In this document: piece after piece, positions 14,942 to 24,101 of the stretch
How the letters are laid out: every line of letters begins with the position of its first letter
Numbering within the stretch: position 1 is the stretch's first letter
NCBI GenBank assembly: GCA_966424055.1
Contig: CBJLMB010000007.1
Location: forward strand, 62,001-126,000
DNA from: Deminuibacter sp966424055
GTDB taxonomy: Bacteria; Bacteroidota; Bacteroidia; Chitinophagales; Chitinophagaceae
DNA: 64,000 nt
Reading direction: 5' to 3'
The notes under the pieces: model-generated
Told to the model about the DNA's origin: nothing
Seen by the model: the letters and a program-made list of their open reading frames with translations, nothing else
Databases searched by the model: none
Position numbers and translations under genes: made by a program

Positions 14942-14974
14942 GGCTGTACAGTTCGCCTGTACGGCCATTTTTTT
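14942..14974 (+). terminator. intrinsic terminator after the 76-codon gene
   Basis: GGCTGTACAG (14942-14951) pairs with CTGTACGGCC (14957-14966), one T-G wobble, loop TTCGC, followed by A and seven T. It separates the small gene from the GH105 gene starting at 15036, which therefore needs its own promoter in the 60 bases between, or read-through. Confidence 0.9.
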
Positions 14975-15035
14975 AATTTACACTCCTGTTACCGCCATAG
15001 GCCGCTATGGGTGTTGTAATAAGCAGCAATAAATT

Positions 15036-16934
15036 ATGAGAAAAAAAGGCTGGGCATTGTTGGGCATGGTATGGCTGATACTGGCCGCCACAGGTGCAGG
15101 AGCGCAGTCCTGGGTGCAGAAAGCTGCTGCCACCATTATGCGGTTATGGCCCGATTCTTTATCCAATGATGGCAAGGCCGCCCGCTGGACCTACGACCAG
15201 GGGCTAATGCTCAAAGGCATGGAAGGGCTCTGGTATAAAACCGGCTCTGGTATTTATTACAAGTATATTGAAAAATGTATGGACCATTTCGTGCAAAGCA
15301 ATGGTTCTATCAATACCTATAAACTGGATGATTACAATATAGACAATATACTGCCTGGCTGGGCAGTGCTTACCCTGTACAATGTATCGGGTAAGGAAAA
15401 ATATTACAAAGCGGCCTCGCTGCTGCGTTCACAACTGCACTCGCAGCCGCGTACTTCAGAGGTAGGGTTCTGGCATAAAAAACGCTATCCCATGCAGATG
15501 TGGCTTGACGGGCTGTATATGGGCGAACCTTTTTATGCGGCTTATGCCCGCCAGTTTCATGAAGACAGCGCCTTCAATGATATTGCCCGTCAGTTTATAC
15601 TGATGGAAAGCCATGCCCGTGATAAGGCTACAGGCCTGTTATACCATGGCTGGGATGAATCGCGTAAGGAGAAATGGGCCAACCCGGTTACCGGCTGTTC
15701 GCCTAATTTTTGGGCAAGGGGCATGGGCTGGTACGGCATGGCACTCGTGGATGTGCTGGAGCAATTTCCTGCACAACACCCGCAGCGTTCAACTTTGCTG
15801 CAGGTATTACAGCGTTATGCCGATGCAGTGATAAGGGTACAGGATGCACAAAACGGTTTATGGTGGGATATCCTGGATCTACCACACAAGGGTGCGAATT
15901 ATGTGGAGGCTTCTGCCAGCTGTATGTTTGTGTACACACTGGCCAAAGCCGTAAGGCTGGGTTACCTGCCTGCCACTTATTTGAAAGCAGCCCGGAAAGG
16001 TTATGATGGCATTATTCATACTTTTATAGAAACCGGTGCAGCCGGCCAACTGAACCTGAAAGGTACTGTAAGCGTCAGCGGCCTGGGTGGTGAACCTTAC
16101 CGCGATGGCAGCTTTGAATATTATATGAAAGAGAAAGTGGTGGTGAACGATCCGAAAGGACTGGGTGCTTTTTTACTGGCCAGTAACGAAATAGAACTGG
16201 CAGATGTACCCAAAACCGCTAAGGACAAAACCATTTTACTCGACAGCTATTTCAACAACGAGGAAAGAAAAGACATTACCGGCGCACCACAGTCTTTTCA
16301 TTATAAATGGGAGGAGATGGACAACAATGGCTTCTCCATATGGGGTTTTGCCTTCAGGGCCGCAGGCGCCAGGCTGGAAACCCTGTACGATGCCCCCAAT
16401 GCTGCAAACCTGAAAGGAAAGGATGTATATATCATCGTTGACCCGGATACGAAAGCAGAAGCAGCCCGCCCTAATTTTATGGATGCAGCTTCTGCACAGC
16501 ATATTTACGATTGGGTAAAAGCCGGCGGCATTCTGGTCATGATGATGAACGATTCGGCCAACACAGAATTTGAACATTTCAACCTGCTGTCTGAAAAATT
16601 CGGTATCCACTTTAACCAGGATCTCCGGAATAAGGTTACCGGCAGCCAGTACGAAATGGGAGCCTTACACCTGCCCGCAGATGATGCTATTTTTAAAACC
16701 GCCCGCAAGGTTTATCTTAAGGAAATTTGTACCATCCGGGTTCAGCCGCCTGCACGCGCACATTTTACAGCCCGTGGTGATGTAATTATGGCTACAGCCA
16801 GGATTGGTAAAGGCGCGGTGTTTGCGGTAACCGATCCCTGGTTGTACAATGAATATACCGATGGCCGGAAACTGCCACCGGATTTTGACAATTACAAAGC
16901 CGCACAGGACCTGGTGAACTGGCTGGGGAAATAG
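15036..16934 (+). CDS. GH105 unsaturated uronyl hydrolase fused to a GATase-like domain
   Basis: A 632-residue protein with a signal peptide ending GAGAQS. Residues about 25-375 form a GH105 (alpha/alpha)6 domain: PMQMWLDGLYMGEPFYAAYA carries the catalytic-region Asp, and FWARGMGWYGMALVDVL is a family motif. It would release 4,5-unsaturated galacturonate from rhamnogalacturonan or pectin oligomers. The last roughly 230 residues form a second domain (KDVYIIVDPDTKAEA, WVKAGGILVMMMNDSAN, GKGAVFAVTDPW) resembling class I glutamine-amidotransferase-like/DUF4350 folds, role unknown. It lies at the head of the uronate genes, although a repeat block separates it from uxaB. Confidence 0.85.
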   Translation: MRKKGWALLGMVWLILAATGAGAQSWVQKAAATIMRLWPDSLSNDGKAARWTYDQGLMLKGMEGLWYKTGSGIYYKYIEKCMDHFVQSNGSINTYKLDDYNIDNILPGWAVLTLYNVSGKEKYYKAASLLRSQLHSQPRTSEVGFWHKKRYPMQMWLDGLYMGEPFYAAYARQFHEDSAFNDIARQFILMESHARDKATGLLYHGWDESRKEKWANPVTGCSPNFWARGMGWYGMALVDVLEQFPAQHPQRSTLLQVLQRYADAVIRVQDAQNGLWWDILDLPHKGANYVEASASCMFVYTLAKAVRLGYLPATYLKAARKGYDGIIHTFIETGAAGQLNLKGTVSVSGLGGEPYRDGSFEYYMKEKVVVNDPKGLGAFLLASNEIELADVPKTAKDKTILLDSYFNNEERKDITGAPQSFHYKWEEMDNNGFSIWGFAFRAAGARLETLYDAPNAANLKGKDVYIIVDPDTKAEAARPNFMDAASAQHIYDWVKAGGILVMMMNDSANTEFEHFNLLSEKFGIHFNQDLRNKVTGSQYEMGALHLPADDAIFKTARKVYLKEICTIRVQPPARAHFTARGDVIMATARIGKGAVFAVTDPWLYNEYTDGRKLPPDFDNYKAAQDLVNWLGK

Positions 16935-16936
16935 TT

Positions 16937-17290
16937 GTTGTTGGTTGAATGGTTGATTGGGTGATTGGGTGTGGTAATTGGGAATTAGGAATTAGTACTC
17001 ACGATTGACGGGGATTGGTTGAATGGTTGATTAGTTGAAAGGTTGATTGGTAGGGAAAGGGAATTGGGAATTAAGAATTGGGATCAGGTATTAGGATATG
17101 TCGATTCTCGTTTCTCGATTCTCGATCCACTCACGATTGACGGGGATTGGTTGAATGGTTGATTGGTTGAAAGGTTGATTGGTAGGGAAAGGGAATTGGG
17201 AATTAAGAATTGGGATCAGGTATTAGGATATGTCGATTCTCGTTTCTCGATTCTCGATCCACTCACGACTGACGATTCACGAAGCAACCC
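16937..17290. repeat. direct repeat of about 115-120 bases with TTGAATGG octamers
   Basis: Two near-identical copies of a block containing GATTGGTTGAATGGTTGATT, GGGAATTGGGAATTAAGAAT and TCTCGTTTCTCGATTCTCGA lie in tandem between the GH105 gene and uxaB. Each copy is a mosaic of three simple motifs. The octamer part matches the array at 9292-9822, so the two sites belong to one dispersed low-complexity family. No coding potential seen. Confidence 0.85.
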
Positions 17291-17381
17291 TATCAAAACA
17301 AGGTACAGGTAAACAACAATACGATTTACCACTAACAGCTAACAGGAAAAAACAGAATAAAAAATAAACTTATAAGCAATC

Positions 17382-18905
17382 ATGATCTTATCGAAACAAA
17401 ATATACCGGCTATTCAGCCGCAGGCAGGGCTGGAAATACCTGGTGCGGGCATTTTTACGCTCCCGGAAAAACTGGTACAGTTTGGAACAGGGGTATTGTT
17501 ACGCGGGCTGCCGGATTATTTTATTGATAAAGCCAATAAACAGGGAATATTCAATGGCCGTGTGGTAGTGGTAAAATCCACCAGCCAGGGCGATGCCAAT
17601 GCGTTCGACCAGCAGGATGGCTTATACACACATTGTATCAAGGGCCTGGAAAACGGGCAACTGGTGGAAGCTACTATTATTAATGCTGCCATCAGCCGTG
17701 TATTGTCGGCCCAGGAGCAATGGGATGAAGTGCTGGCCTGTGCCGACCGCCCGGAAATACAGGTTATTGTATCTAATACCACCGAAGTGGGGATCAGCCT
17801 GGTAAAGGAGCCGGTGATAGACGTGGTGCCTGTATCTTTCCCCGGTAAACTGCTGGCTTTCCTATACAGAAGATACCGGTTTTGCCAGGGCAGCGCCGAC
17901 GGCGGAATGGTGATTATACCCACCGAACTGATCAGCGACAATGGCCGCCAGCTATACAAGATTGTACTGGAGCTGGCGCAGTTCAACCAGCTGGAGCCTG
18001 CTTTTATCCAGTGGCTGAGCACGGCAAATGATTTCTGTAATTCCCTTGTCGACCGTATTGTACCCGGTAAACTGCCTGCAGCTGAACAGGCTGCCATAGA
18101 AGAACAACTGGGCTATACTGACCAGCTGACCATTATGTCAGAATGTTACTGTCTTTGGGCAATTGAAACAAAAAATGAGCGTACACGTGGTATACTCTCC
18201 TTCAGTACAGCCGATAGCGGGGTGGTACTGGCCCCGGATATCACGCGGTTTAAAGAGCTGAAGCTGCGCCTGCTCAATGGCACCCATACTTTTTCCTGCG
18301 CACTGGCTATCCTGGCAGGGTTTAGAACGGTAAAGGATGCTATGCATGATACCGCATTTGCCCGTTTTGTATCAGGGTTGATGTTTGCCGAAATTGCACC
18401 TGCTATAACAGGAGATACTATCAGTGAGGCCGATGCCAGGGCTTTTGCATCGCAGGTGATAGACCGGTTCGGTAACCCGCATATTGAACATTTATGGACC
18501 AGCATCACTATGCAGTACACCTCTAAAATGGCTATGCGCAATGTGCCGCTGATCAATTGGTTTTATGAAAAATACAAAACCGTTCCCCAGCATATGGCCC
18601 TTGGTTTTGCTGCTTACCTGCTGCTGTTGCACACAGAAAAAAGCACCGAAGGGCATTTCAGCACACAAGCCGGGGGCAAACCTTTTACCCTTGCTGATGA
18701 TAAAGCAGGCATATTGTACAATAAATGGCAGCAGGCCGGTGGCGAAGAGCTGGTGCAGCTAGCCTTAAGTGATGTAACTTTATGGGGAACCGATCTGTCT
18801 GCATTGCCTGGTTTTACAAAGGCAGTAGCCCGTTTTTTGCAGGCACTTACACAGCAGCCCGCAGCGGCAGTAATCAACCAGGTACAACAGGAACAGGCGG
18901 TATAA
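17382..18905 (+). CDS. uxaB: tagaturonate reductase (altronate oxidoreductase)
   Basis: A 507-residue mannitol-dehydrogenase-family enzyme. KLVQFGTGVLLRGLPDYFID at the N-terminus is the NAD-binding start typical of UxaB, and VSNTTEVGISL and TELISDNGRQLYKIV are family motifs. It reduces tagaturonate, made from galacturonate by UxaC, to D-altronate using NADH in the cytoplasm. Next to uxaA and uxaC, and of normal family length. The start ATG 17382 follows an A-rich stretch. The 90 bases upstream are non-repetitive and contain an imperfect GGTAAA...TTTACC inverted repeat, possibly regulatory. Confidence 0.92.
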   Translation: MILSKQNIPAIQPQAGLEIPGAGIFTLPEKLVQFGTGVLLRGLPDYFIDKANKQGIFNGRVVVVKSTSQGDANAFDQQDGLYTHCIKGLENGQLVEATIINAAISRVLSAQEQWDEVLACADRPEIQVIVSNTTEVGISLVKEPVIDVVPVSFPGKLLAFLYRRYRFCQGSADGGMVIIPTELISDNGRQLYKIVLELAQFNQLEPAFIQWLSTANDFCNSLVDRIVPGKLPAAEQAAIEEQLGYTDQLTIMSECYCLWAIETKNERTRGILSFSTADSGVVLAPDITRFKELKLRLLNGTHTFSCALAILAGFRTVKDAMHDTAFARFVSGLMFAEIAPAITGDTISEADARAFASQVIDRFGNPHIEHLWTSITMQYTSKMAMRNVPLINWFYEKYKTVPQHMALGFAAYLLLLHTEKSTEGHFSTQAGGKPFTLADDKAGILYNKWQQAGGEELVQLALSDVTLWGTDLSALPGFTKAVARFLQALTQQPAAAVINQVQQEQAV

Positions 18906-18972
18906 ATGTTAACGGCTAAAACCGCAGCAGTTGCTGTGGCCACCGTTAAAGCTGAATTGTTAAAAGTAAGAT

Positions 18973-20625
18973 ATGAAGAAGATTGTGTTAAAAGTGCATC
19001 CTGCAGACAATGTGATTGTTGCACTGACCGATTTAAAAAAAGGACAACAGGTAGCGCTGGCAGGCGATACCTATTTGCTGGCAGAAGATATTCCTGCCAA
19101 ACATAAATTCACCATCAGCGATCTGCAGGAAGGTGATCCTGTTACGATGTATGGTGTGCTAGTGGGCAAAGCCAAAACATTTATTCCCCGTGGAAGCCGT
19201 ATTGCCACCGGCAATGTAAAACATGCCGCCGAAGGTTATACGCTGCGCGAACGGCATACCAGCTGGCATAAGCCCGATACGGGCAAATGGCAGCAGCGTA
19301 CATTCAATGGTTATCACCGCAGCGATGGCAATGTGGGCACCGCCAATTACTGGCTGGTGATACCAATGGTATTTTGTGAAAACAGGAATGTAGAAGTGCT
19401 GAGGGAAGCATTGCAGGATGACCTTGGCTATGGCCGCCCACGCAAATACCGTGGGTTTACACAACAGCTGGTTGAATTATACCGTACAGGCCAGTCGGTG
19501 GAAAGCATATTGAATGCAGATGTGGCTGTTGCACCTGCTGATGAAAAAGCCAGCAGGCTTTTTCCAAATGTAGATGGCGTAAAATTCCTGTTACATGATG
19601 GTGGTTGTGGTGGTACAAGACAGGATGCACAGGCGCTTTGCGGTTTGCTTGCCGGCTATATCACTCATCCCAACGTAGCGGGTGCAACGGTATTGAGCCT
19701 GGGTTGCCAGAATGCACAGGTGTCTATCCTGCAGGAAGAAATTGCCAAACGGGATCCCTCTTTCAGCAAACCCCTGTATGTGCTGGAACAACAGAAAATA
19801 GGAAAAGAATCAGATCTCATAGCAGCTGCGATACGCCAAACTTTTGCAGGACTGGTGATTGCCAATGGACAGGAGCGTAAACCCGCACCGCTGAGCAAAT
19901 TATGTATCGGGCTGGAATGTGGCGGTTCAGATGGTTTTTCCGGTATCTCCGCCAATCCTGCTATTGGTTATACTTCTGACCTGGTGGTGGCGCTGGGTGG
20001 CTCGGTTATCCTTTCTGAATTTCCTGAGCTCTGTGGTGTAGAACAGGAAATGAGCGATCGTTGTATGAGTGAAGACAATGCCAAACGCTTTATCCAGCTG
20101 ATGCGGGCTTATAATGAAAGGGCCACTGCAGTGGGCTCGGGTTTTGATATGAACCCTTCACCGGGCAATATCAAAGACGGGCTGATCACTGATGCGATCA
20201 AATCGGCCGGGGCCGCAAAGAAAGGTGGTACTTCACCTGTAACAGATGTGCTGGATTATCCCGGGAAGGTAAGTAAACCGGGGCTAAACCTGCTTTGCAC
20301 ACCTGGTAACGATGTAGAATCTACCACGGCAGAAGTAGGTGCAGGCGCCAATATTGTTTTATTCACGACAGGCCTCGGAACACCAACCGGCAATCCCGTT
20401 ACACCCGTGATTAAATTATCCAGCAATAGTGAGCTGGCGCGCCGCATGCCCGATATCATTGATGTGAACACAGGAACAGTAATCGATGGAGATGAAACCA
20501 TTGAAGAGGCCGGCGAACGGATACTGGATTATATCATGGGGGTGGCCAGCGGCGAAACCACCGTTGCTGCTGTACGCAATGGCCAGGATGATTTTATTGT
20601 ATGGAAACGCGGTGTTTCGTTATAA
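18973..20625 (+). CDS. uxaA: altronate dehydratase
   Basis: A 550-residue UxaA protein. The N-terminal SAF-type domain (about 1-95) is followed by the catalytic body with GYHRSDGNVGTANYWLVIP, HDGGCGGTRQDAQ, LGLECGGSDGFSG-type sequence (LCIGLECGGSDGFSGISANP) and LLCTPGNDVESTTAEVG. It dehydrates altronate to 2-keto-3-deoxy-D-gluconate. Length is a little above the bacterial norm of about 500. The gene starts 67 bases after uxaB. A short overlapping frame at 18906-19106 is not supported. Confidence 0.92.
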   Translation: MKKIVLKVHPADNVIVALTDLKKGQQVALAGDTYLLAEDIPAKHKFTISDLQEGDPVTMYGVLVGKAKTFIPRGSRIATGNVKHAAEGYTLRERHTSWHKPDTGKWQQRTFNGYHRSDGNVGTANYWLVIPMVFCENRNVEVLREALQDDLGYGRPRKYRGFTQQLVELYRTGQSVESILNADVAVAPADEKASRLFPNVDGVKFLLHDGGCGGTRQDAQALCGLLAGYITHPNVAGATVLSLGCQNAQVSILQEEIAKRDPSFSKPLYVLEQQKIGKESDLIAAAIRQTFAGLVIANGQERKPAPLSKLCIGLECGGSDGFSGISANPAIGYTSDLVVALGGSVILSEFPELCGVEQEMSDRCMSEDNAKRFIQLMRAYNERATAVGSGFDMNPSPGNIKDGLITDAIKSAGAAKKGGTSPVTDVLDYPGKVSKPGLNLLCTPGNDVESTTAEVGAGANIVLFTTGLGTPTGNPVTPVIKLSSNSELARRMPDIIDVNTGTVIDGDETIEEAGERILDYIMGVASGETTVAAVRNGQDDFIVWKRGVSL

Positions 20626-20706
20626 GAAAAAGATACGGTACACAATAGCATTGAACAAAAGCCTCCAATCATTTAATCTATAAATAAACAGCCCGAAAGG
20701 GAGCGC

Positions 20707-20711
20707 AGGAG
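20707..20711 (+). promoter_or_regulatory. clear Shine-Dalgarno before uxaC
   Basis: AGGAG lies eight bases before the uxaC ATG. Most genes in this window have A-rich starts with no such sequence, as is usual for Bacteroidota, so this one stands out and confirms the start at 20720. Confidence 0.6.
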
Positions 20712-20719
20712 ATAAGATT

Positions 20720-22156
20720 ATGAAACAGTTTTTAGATGAGCATTTTCTGTTGAATAACGAAACAGCGCAACACCTGTATCATGAGTATGCAAAGGATATG
20801 CCCATTATCGATTATCATTGTCATTTGCCACAGGCCCAGATAGCTGCAGATAAAAAATTTGATAACCTTACCCAGGTATGGTTATACGGAGATCACTATA
20901 AATGGCGCGCCATGCGCACCAACGGTGTGGATGAAAGTTATTGCACCGGCAATAAACCCGATGAAGAAAAATTTATGCAATGGGCACGCACAGTGCCGTA
21001 TACTATGCGCAATCCATTGTACCACTGGACACACCTTGAATTGCAGCGCTATTTTGATGTGTATGAACTGTTGAACGAAAATTCGGCCAAGGAAATATAT
21101 GAAGAGTGCTCGGCTAAACTGCAGGGCGATAATTTTTCTGTTCGCAACCTGCTGCGCCGTATGAATGTATCACTGGTTTGTACCACCGATGATCCGGCCG
21201 ATGATCTCAAAGATCACCAGGCACTGAAAAATGGTTTTGACATACCGGTATTGCCGGCTTTCCGCCCCGACCAGGCGATGAATGCAGATGATCCCGAAGC
21301 ATTTAAAAAATATGTTGACCGTATTGAAAAAGCAGCGGATGTGGATATCAGTCATTTTGACGATTATCTTGTAGCCCTGAAGAAGCGGCACGACTTTTTT
21401 GCTGCCACAGGCTGTGGTGTATCTGATCACGGGCTGGAAGAAATTTATGCCGAAGAATATACGGAAGAACTGCTGCACCGTTTGTTTGATAAACTGATGG
21501 GTGGGCAGTCTCTGACACCACAGGAGATCCGCCAGTTTAAATCGGCCATGCTGGTATATTTTGCCGAATGGGATCATGAAAAAGGATGGGTGCAGCAATA
21601 CCATCTTGGTGCATTGCGTAATAACAATTCCCGCATGTTGCAGCAACTGGGCCCCGATACAGGATGGGATTCCATCGGCGATTTTCCGCAGGGGCGGGCA
21701 CTGGCAAAATTCCTCAACCGCCTGGATGCAAACAACAGGCTGGCTAAAACCATTATCTACAATCTGAATCCTGCAGATAATGAGCTGATGGCTTCTATGA
21801 TCGGCAACTTTAACGACGGCTCTGTTGCAGGAAAAATACAGTTCGGTTCAGGCTGGTGGTTCCTTGATCAGAAAGATGGCATGATTAAACAGATGAATGC
21901 CCTGTCGAACATGGGCCTGATCAGCAGGTTTGTGGGCATGCTGACTGATTCAAGAAGTTTTTTATCTTATCCGCGTCATGAATATTTCCGCCGCATCCTG
22001 TGCAACCTGTTTGGTGAAGAAGTGGAGAACGGCGAACTGCCCAATGATGTACGCTGGATAGGAAAAATAATACAGGATATTTGTTATTACAATGCACGTA
22101 ATTATTTCAACTGGCAGTTCCTGGGTGAACCGGCTTCCAGGGAAGTACTGGTATAA
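20720..22156 (+). CDS. uxaC: glucuronate/galacturonate isomerase
   Basis: A 478-residue uronate isomerase of the amidohydrolase superfamily. MPIIDYHCHL gives the His-X-His motif, NPLYHWTHLELQRYFD is a family signature, and VSLVCTTDDPADDL and IGDFPQGRALAKF occur in the expected order. It converts D-galacturonate to tagaturonate and D-glucuronate to fructuronate. It sits third in the uxaB-uxaA-uxaC set and starts 94 bases after uxaA with a strong ribosome binding site. Length is normal for the family (about 470). Confidence 0.95.
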   Translation: MKQFLDEHFLLNNETAQHLYHEYAKDMPIIDYHCHLPQAQIAADKKFDNLTQVWLYGDHYKWRAMRTNGVDESYCTGNKPDEEKFMQWARTVPYTMRNPLYHWTHLELQRYFDVYELLNENSAKEIYEECSAKLQGDNFSVRNLLRRMNVSLVCTTDDPADDLKDHQALKNGFDIPVLPAFRPDQAMNADDPEAFKKYVDRIEKAADVDISHFDDYLVALKKRHDFFAATGCGVSDHGLEEIYAEEYTEELLHRLFDKLMGGQSLTPQEIRQFKSAMLVYFAEWDHEKGWVQQYHLGALRNNNSRMLQQLGPDTGWDSIGDFPQGRALAKFLNRLDANNRLAKTIIYNLNPADNELMASMIGNFNDGSVAGKIQFGSGWWFLDQKDGMIKQMNALSNMGLISRFVGMLTDSRSFLSYPRHEYFRRILCNLFGEEVENGELPNDVRWIGKIIQDICYYNARNYFNWQFLGEPASREVLV

Positions 22157-22213
22157 ACCACCGTGCTGAAGAGATGTGTTATTTATATGTAAACTTTCTG
22201 CACATCCTTTTCT

Positions 22214-22232
22214 TTATCAGCAATGCTGATAA
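22214..22232. promoter_or_regulatory. inverted repeat TTATCAGC/GCTGATAA between uxaC and gapN
   Basis: A perfect eight-base inverted repeat with a three-base spacer. No T run follows, so it is less likely a terminator than a protein-binding site or a 5' leader hairpin. A stretch TTGTTTATATTTAACC just downstream (about 22262-22276) is promoter-like and could start a separate transcript for the dehydrogenase gene. Confidence 0.4.
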
Positions 22233-22298
22233 CTGTTAGTCCGGCCCGGTTTAACTTGTATTGTTTATATTTAACCCTGTAATAATACCTCTAATGTT

Positions 22299-23939
22299 AT
22301 GATCGCAGACAATGCAACCATAGAAGACCAGATCCTGGACAAATTTGTCACAGAAGATCAGATCCCCGCCGAGTTCACCTTGCCCGGCGAAGTGCACCAG
22401 AAAGAATATCTCTGCAATGGCGAAATGAAAGCCTGGGAAGGACAAACGCATCCGGTGTATTCGCCTGTTTGTATAAAAACAGCCAACGGACTGGAAAGAA
22501 AGCTCATCGGTACTTATCCCATCTGCACAGAAGCAGAAGCCAAAGAAGCACTGGATGCCGCTGTTGCTGCTTTTGACAATGGCCGTGGTGAATGGCCCAC
22601 AATGGGCGTGGCAGACAGGATAGCCTGTGTGGAGAAATTCACCAAGAAAATGCTGGAGCAGAAAGACATTGTGGTGAAACTGATCATGTGGGAGATCGGT
22701 AAATCGTATGCCGATTCAGTAAAAGAGTTCGACAGAACAGTAGAATATATTTATGCGACCATCGATGCGCTGAAAGATATCGACCGGCAATCTTCACGTT
22801 TTGAAATAGAGCAGGGCATCGTGGCACAGGTACGCCGCTCTCCTTTAGGTGTGGTGCTGTGTATGGGACCATTCAACTATCCGCTGAATGAAACTTTTAC
22901 CACGCTGATCCCCGCTATTATCATGGGAAATACTTTATTGTTCAAACCGCCCAAACATGGTACCCTGTTGCATTATCCTTTACTGGAAGCATTCAGGGAA
23001 TGTTTTCCCAAAGGTGTGGTGAACACGATCTATGGCCGGGGCAACAGCATTGTGCCAGGCCTGATGCAATCAGGTAAAATAGATGTGCTTACGCTTATCG
23101 GTTCCAGCAAAGTAGCCAACGAACTTAAAAAGCTGCATCCCAAAGTGAACAGGCTGCGCGCTATACTGGGGCTGGATGCAAAGAATGCAGCCATCATTAC
23201 ACCCCGTGCCGATCTGAAACTGGCTGTACAGGAAACCGTACTGGGTGCTTTGTCGTTCAACGGGCAGCGTTGCACCGCATTGAAAGTTATTTTTATCCAT
23301 CACAGTATTGCACACAGTTTTATACAGCAGCTTAGCGAAGCCATCGGGAAGCTCAAATTCGGTATGCCATGGGAAAAAGGGGTAAGCATTACACCATTAC
23401 CCGAGCCCAATAAACCAGCCTACCTGAAAGAATGTATCGATGATGCTGTAGCCAATGGAGCCAAGGTTATGAATGCCAATGGCGGCACTACGGTTGAATC
23501 TTTTGTATACCCTGCCGTATTGTACCCCGTAAACGAAAAAATGAAACTGTACCGCGAAGAGCAGTTTGGCCCGGTAATACCCGTAGTGCCTTACTACAGC
23601 CTTGAAGAACCGGTACAATACCTGATCGATTCTACACATGGCCAGCAGGTGAGTATTTTCAGTAACGACAAAGAAGAAGTGGCTTCACTGATCGATCCAC
23701 TGGTGAACCAGGTAAGCCGCGTAAACATCAACTGCCAGTGCCAGCGTGGCCCGGATGTGTTACCGTTCACCGGCCGCAAAGACAGTGCTGAAGGAACACT
23801 TTCTGTAGTGGATGCATTGCGTTCCTTCTCTATCCGTTCGCTGGTGGCTACCAAGCTGACAGATACCAATAAACAGCTGATCAACGACATCATCAGCAAT
23901 CACAGTTCTAACTTTTTAAGTACAAAATATATTTTTTAA
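22299..23939 (+). CDS. gapN: NADP-dependent non-phosphorylating glyceraldehyde-3-phosphate dehydrogenase
   Basis: A 546-residue aldehyde dehydrogenase. VLCMGPFNYPLNETFTTLIP, LIGSSKVANELKK and FNGQRCTALKV with the catalytic Cys at about residue 325 match the GapN branch, as does EEQFGPVIPVVPY. It would oxidise glyceraldehyde 3-phosphate directly to 3-phosphoglycerate and yield NADPH. Glyceraldehyde 3-phosphate is one product of the KDPG aldolase encoded downstream, so it completes the lower branch of this uronate pathway. An alternative semialdehyde substrate is possible. It is about 60 residues longer than many GapN proteins because of an N-terminal extension. Confidence 0.8.
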   Translation: MIADNATIEDQILDKFVTEDQIPAEFTLPGEVHQKEYLCNGEMKAWEGQTHPVYSPVCIKTANGLERKLIGTYPICTEAEAKEALDAAVAAFDNGRGEWPTMGVADRIACVEKFTKKMLEQKDIVVKLIMWEIGKSYADSVKEFDRTVEYIYATIDALKDIDRQSSRFEIEQGIVAQVRRSPLGVVLCMGPFNYPLNETFTTLIPAIIMGNTLLFKPPKHGTLLHYPLLEAFRECFPKGVVNTIYGRGNSIVPGLMQSGKIDVLTLIGSSKVANELKKLHPKVNRLRAILGLDAKNAAIITPRADLKLAVQETVLGALSFNGQRCTALKVIFIHHSIAHSFIQQLSEAIGKLKFGMPWEKGVSITPLPEPNKPAYLKECIDDAVANGAKVMNANGGTTVESFVYPAVLYPVNEKMKLYREEQFGPVIPVVPYYSLEEPVQYLIDSTHGQQVSIFSNDKEEVASLIDPLVNQVSRVNINCQCQRGPDVLPFTGRKDSAEGTLSVVDALRSFSIRSLVATKLTDTNKQLINDIISNHSSNFLSTKYIF

Positions 23940-24012
23940 ATACCGTCGCCTGCTGTTTCAGCAGCAGTGCGGTGTTAGATCACCGGTAGAACAAATACCG
24001 GTAGAACAAATA

Positions 24013-24046
24013 TTAACCAACCGGCTTTTCAAAGCCGGTTGGTTAA
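24013..24046. terminator. perfect 34-base palindromic hairpin after gapN
   Basis: TTAACCAACCGGCTTT (24013-24028) pairs fully with AAAGCCGGTTGGTTAA (24031-24046) around TC. It lies 74 bases past the gapN stop and 55 before kduD. It lacks a 3' T run, so it may act as an RNA stabiliser or processing hairpin rather than a terminator. A direct repeat of ACCGGTAGAACAAAT (about 23980 and 23996) precedes it. Confidence 0.55.
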
Positions 24047-24101
24047 CCAGTAAAAACCAAAAAATAACAACCGTGATACCGGTTTGTAAAGCATTTTGAT
24101 T

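Noticed and set aside
18906..19106. 66-codon frame directly after uxaB
   Set aside because: Most of it overlaps the uxaA start in another frame and it has no conserved features; ATG 18973 of uxaA explains the region.
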